Part shown: positions 6,513 to 7,841 of the stretch, in pieces
Position numbering within the stretch: position 1 is the first letter of the stretch
Layout of the letters: each line of letters starts with the position of its first letter
From: Bordetella parapertussis
Lineage (GTDB): Bacteria > Pseudomonadota > Gammaproteobacteria > Burkholderiales > Burkholderiaceae_C
Assembly (NCBI GenBank): GCA_945900695.1
Contig: CAMDJU010000119.1
Span: 1 to 7,841 of the forward strand
Direction of reading: 5' to 3'
Length of the DNA: 7,841 nt
Position numbers and translations under genes: made by a program
Notes under the pieces: generated by a model
The model's input: only the letters and a program-made list of their open reading frames with translations
Told to the model about the DNA's origin: nothing
Databases searched by the model: none

Positions 6513-6554
6513 GGGGGTGCGCCACGGCAACAGGGTCGCCATCGCCACACCCCC
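6513..6554 (-). promoter_or_regulatory. Imperfect hairpin in the ftsA-ftsZ gap
   Basis: In ftsZ-sense RNA an outer stem GGGGGUG/CACCCCC (7 bp) encloses a 7/6-base internal loop and an inner stem GGCGAC/GUUGCC (6 bp, one G-U pair) with a CCU loop. No U tract follows, so it is not a standard terminator. It lies 71 bases before the ftsZ ATG and well upstream of the ribosome binding site. It could influence processing, stability or pausing of the ftsA-ftsZ message, or be chance in GC-rich DNA. The 164-base gap otherwise shows no convincing promoter by eye. Confidence 0.4.
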
Positions 6555-6605
6555 CATGCGGGCGGGCTGGCGCGGGCCAAGGCCAACCATTGCGTGTTGT
6601 TCATG

Positions 6606-7835
6606 TCAGAAGTTCCCCACCAACCAGTCTTTGATGCGACCCAACGCGGTCTGCACCGAACCATTGTTTTGCGCCACCTTGAAGCCACGCAAGCGCGCCA
6701 AACGGGCTTCTTCCAGCAAGCCCATGACAGTGGCCGCACGCGGCTGGGCCACCATGTCGGCCAAGGCACCGCTGTACTGCGGCAAACCTCTGCGCACGGG
6801 TTTGAGAAAGATGTCCTCACCCAACTCCACCATGCCGGGCATGATGGCGCTGCCGCCGGTGAGCACAATGCCCGAGGACAACACCTCTTCATAACCGGAC
6901 TCGCGGATGACTTGCAGCACCAGGGAAAAAATTTCTTCCACCCGGGGTTCGATCACGCCCGCCAAGGCCTGACGACTGAGCATGCGTGGGCCCCGGTCGC
7001 CCAAGCCGGGGACCTCCACCTGCATCTCTGGATTGGCCAGCAGTTGCTTGGCATAGCCGGACTCGACCTTGATGTCTTCCGCGTCTTTGGTCGGCGTGCG
7101 CAAGGCCATGGCGATGTCACTGGTGATCAAGTCGCCCGCGATGGGAATCACTGCGGTATGGCGGATCGCACCACCGGTGAAGATGGCCACATCGGTGGTG
7201 CCCGCGCCAATGTCCACCAGTGCCACACCCAACTCTTTTTCATCGGCGGTCAACACTGAATAGCTCGAGGCCAAGGGGTTGAGCATCAACTGCTCGACAT
7301 CCAGGCCACAGCGGCGCACGCATTTGATGATGTTTTCGGCCGCGCTTTGGGCCCCGGTGACGATGTGCACCTTGGCCTCTAAGCGGATGCCGCTCATGCC
7401 AATCGGCTCTTTCACATCTTGGCCGTCGATGACGAACTCTTGCGGCTCAACCAGCAACAAACGCTGGTCGGTGGAGATGTTGATCGCTTTGGCGGTCTCC
7501 ACCACCCGGGCCACATCAGGGGCAGTGACCTCGCGGTCCTTGACCGCCACCATGCCACTGGAGTTCATGCCACGGATATGGCTGCCGGTGATGCCGGTGT
7601 AGACCTTGGTGATTTTGCAGTCGGCCATGAATTCGGCCTCTTTCAAAGCCGCTTGGATGCTTTGCACCGTGGCGTCGATGTTGACCACCACGCCGCGCTT
7701 GAGGCCGTTGCTGGGCGCGACCCCCATGCCAGCGATTTTGAGTTCGCCCCCCGGCAAGACCTCGGCCACCACCGCCATCACTTTGCTGGTGCCAATGTCC
7801 AGGCCCACCACCAAGTCTTTGTATTCTTTTGCCAT
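6606..7835 (-). CDS. ftsA: Cell division protein FtsA, actin-like membrane tether of FtsZ
   Basis: FtsA is an ATP-binding actin homologue that anchors FtsZ to the inner membrane and signals to the divisome. The 409-residue protein is complete. Actin-fold motifs are in order: phosphate loop 1 GLDIGTSKV (11-19), phosphate loop 2 VDIGAGTTDVAIF (207-219), and the adenosine motif GIVLTGGSAIMPG (322-334). The FtsA-specific 1C/SHS2 region occupies about residues 84-165. The last 13 residues, ending LGRIKDWLVGNF, match the amphipathic membrane-targeting helix. The ATG at 7835 gives the usual N-terminus (MAKEYKDLVVGLDIG). Only six bases lie upstream, so its ribosome binding site and the expected ftsQ are outside the window. 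ftsZ follows on the same strand after 164 bases, the usual dcw order. Confidence 0.98.
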   Translation of the reverse strand: MAKEYKDLVVGLDIGTSKVMAVVAEVLPGGELKIAGMGVAPSNGLKRGVVVNIDATVQSIQAALKEAEFMADCKITKVYTGITGSHIRGMNSSGMVAVKDREVTAPDVARVVETAKAINISTDQRLLLVEPQEFVIDGQDVKEPIGMSGIRLEAKVHIVTGAQSAAENIIKCVRRCGLDVEQLMLNPLASSYSVLTADEKELGVALVDIGAGTTDVAIFTGGAIRHTAVIPIAGDLITSDIAMALRTPTKDAEDIKVESGYAKQLLANPEMQVEVPGLGDRGPRMLSRQALAGVIEPRVEEIFSLVLQVIRESGYEEVLSSGIVLTGGSAIMPGMVELGEDIFLKPVRRGLPQYSGALADMVAQPRAATVMGLLEEARLARLRGFKVAQNNGSVQTALGRIKDWLVGNF

Positions 7836-7841
7836 GTGAAT

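Noticed and set aside
6503..6604. 33-codon frame starting 1 base after the ftsA stop
   Set aside because: The product is rich in Trp, Arg, Pro and Cys with no motif or helix pattern, has no ribosome binding site of its own, and overlaps the hairpin. A leader peptide cannot be excluded but nothing supports one.

Overview
The window is about 60% GC, fully gene-packed chromosome with no phage or transposase gene. The FtsZ, LpxC, RuvC and MtgA sequences and their gene order point to a betaproteobacterium of the order Burkholderiales, most likely family Comamonadaceae (Limnohabitans/Rhodoferax-like). The genus cannot be fixed from this sequence alone.

The left half (1-3617) reads rightward as a tight gene string: the 3' part of an RNB-domain exoribonuclease, a TonB-like single-span membrane protein, the monofunctional peptidoglycan glycosyltransferase mtgA, and the Holliday-junction resolvase ruvC. 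The first three are separated by only 2 and 1 bases and have no clear Shine-Dalgarno sequence, so translational coupling is likely. ruvC follows after 11 bases.

The right half (3716-7835) reads leftward and is the distal end of the division and cell wall (dcw) cluster: ftsA, ftsZ, lpxC, and a very short gene for a 57-residue two-helix membrane protein placed 6 bases after lpxC. FtsA tethers FtsZ to the membrane, FtsZ builds the division ring, and LpxC commits the cell to lipid A synthesis. The two gene strings converge in a 98-base gap at 3618-3715.

The part not explained by genes is the ftsZ-lpxC interval (4820-5211). From the ftsZ side it holds a strong intrinsic terminator with a cUUCGg loop, two 92-93 bp direct repeats about 92% identical, an exact 14-bp tandem duplication, and a possible lpxC promoter so close to the GTG start that the transcript may be leaderless. 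The ftsA-ftsZ gap (6442-6605) holds a good ribosome binding site for ftsZ and an imperfect hairpin.

I saw no convincing new multi-gene system. The points most worth a second look are the unlisted small membrane protein gene, the direct repeats behind ftsZ, the possible leaderless lpxC, and the apparent absence of aroE between the TonB-like gene and mtgA.
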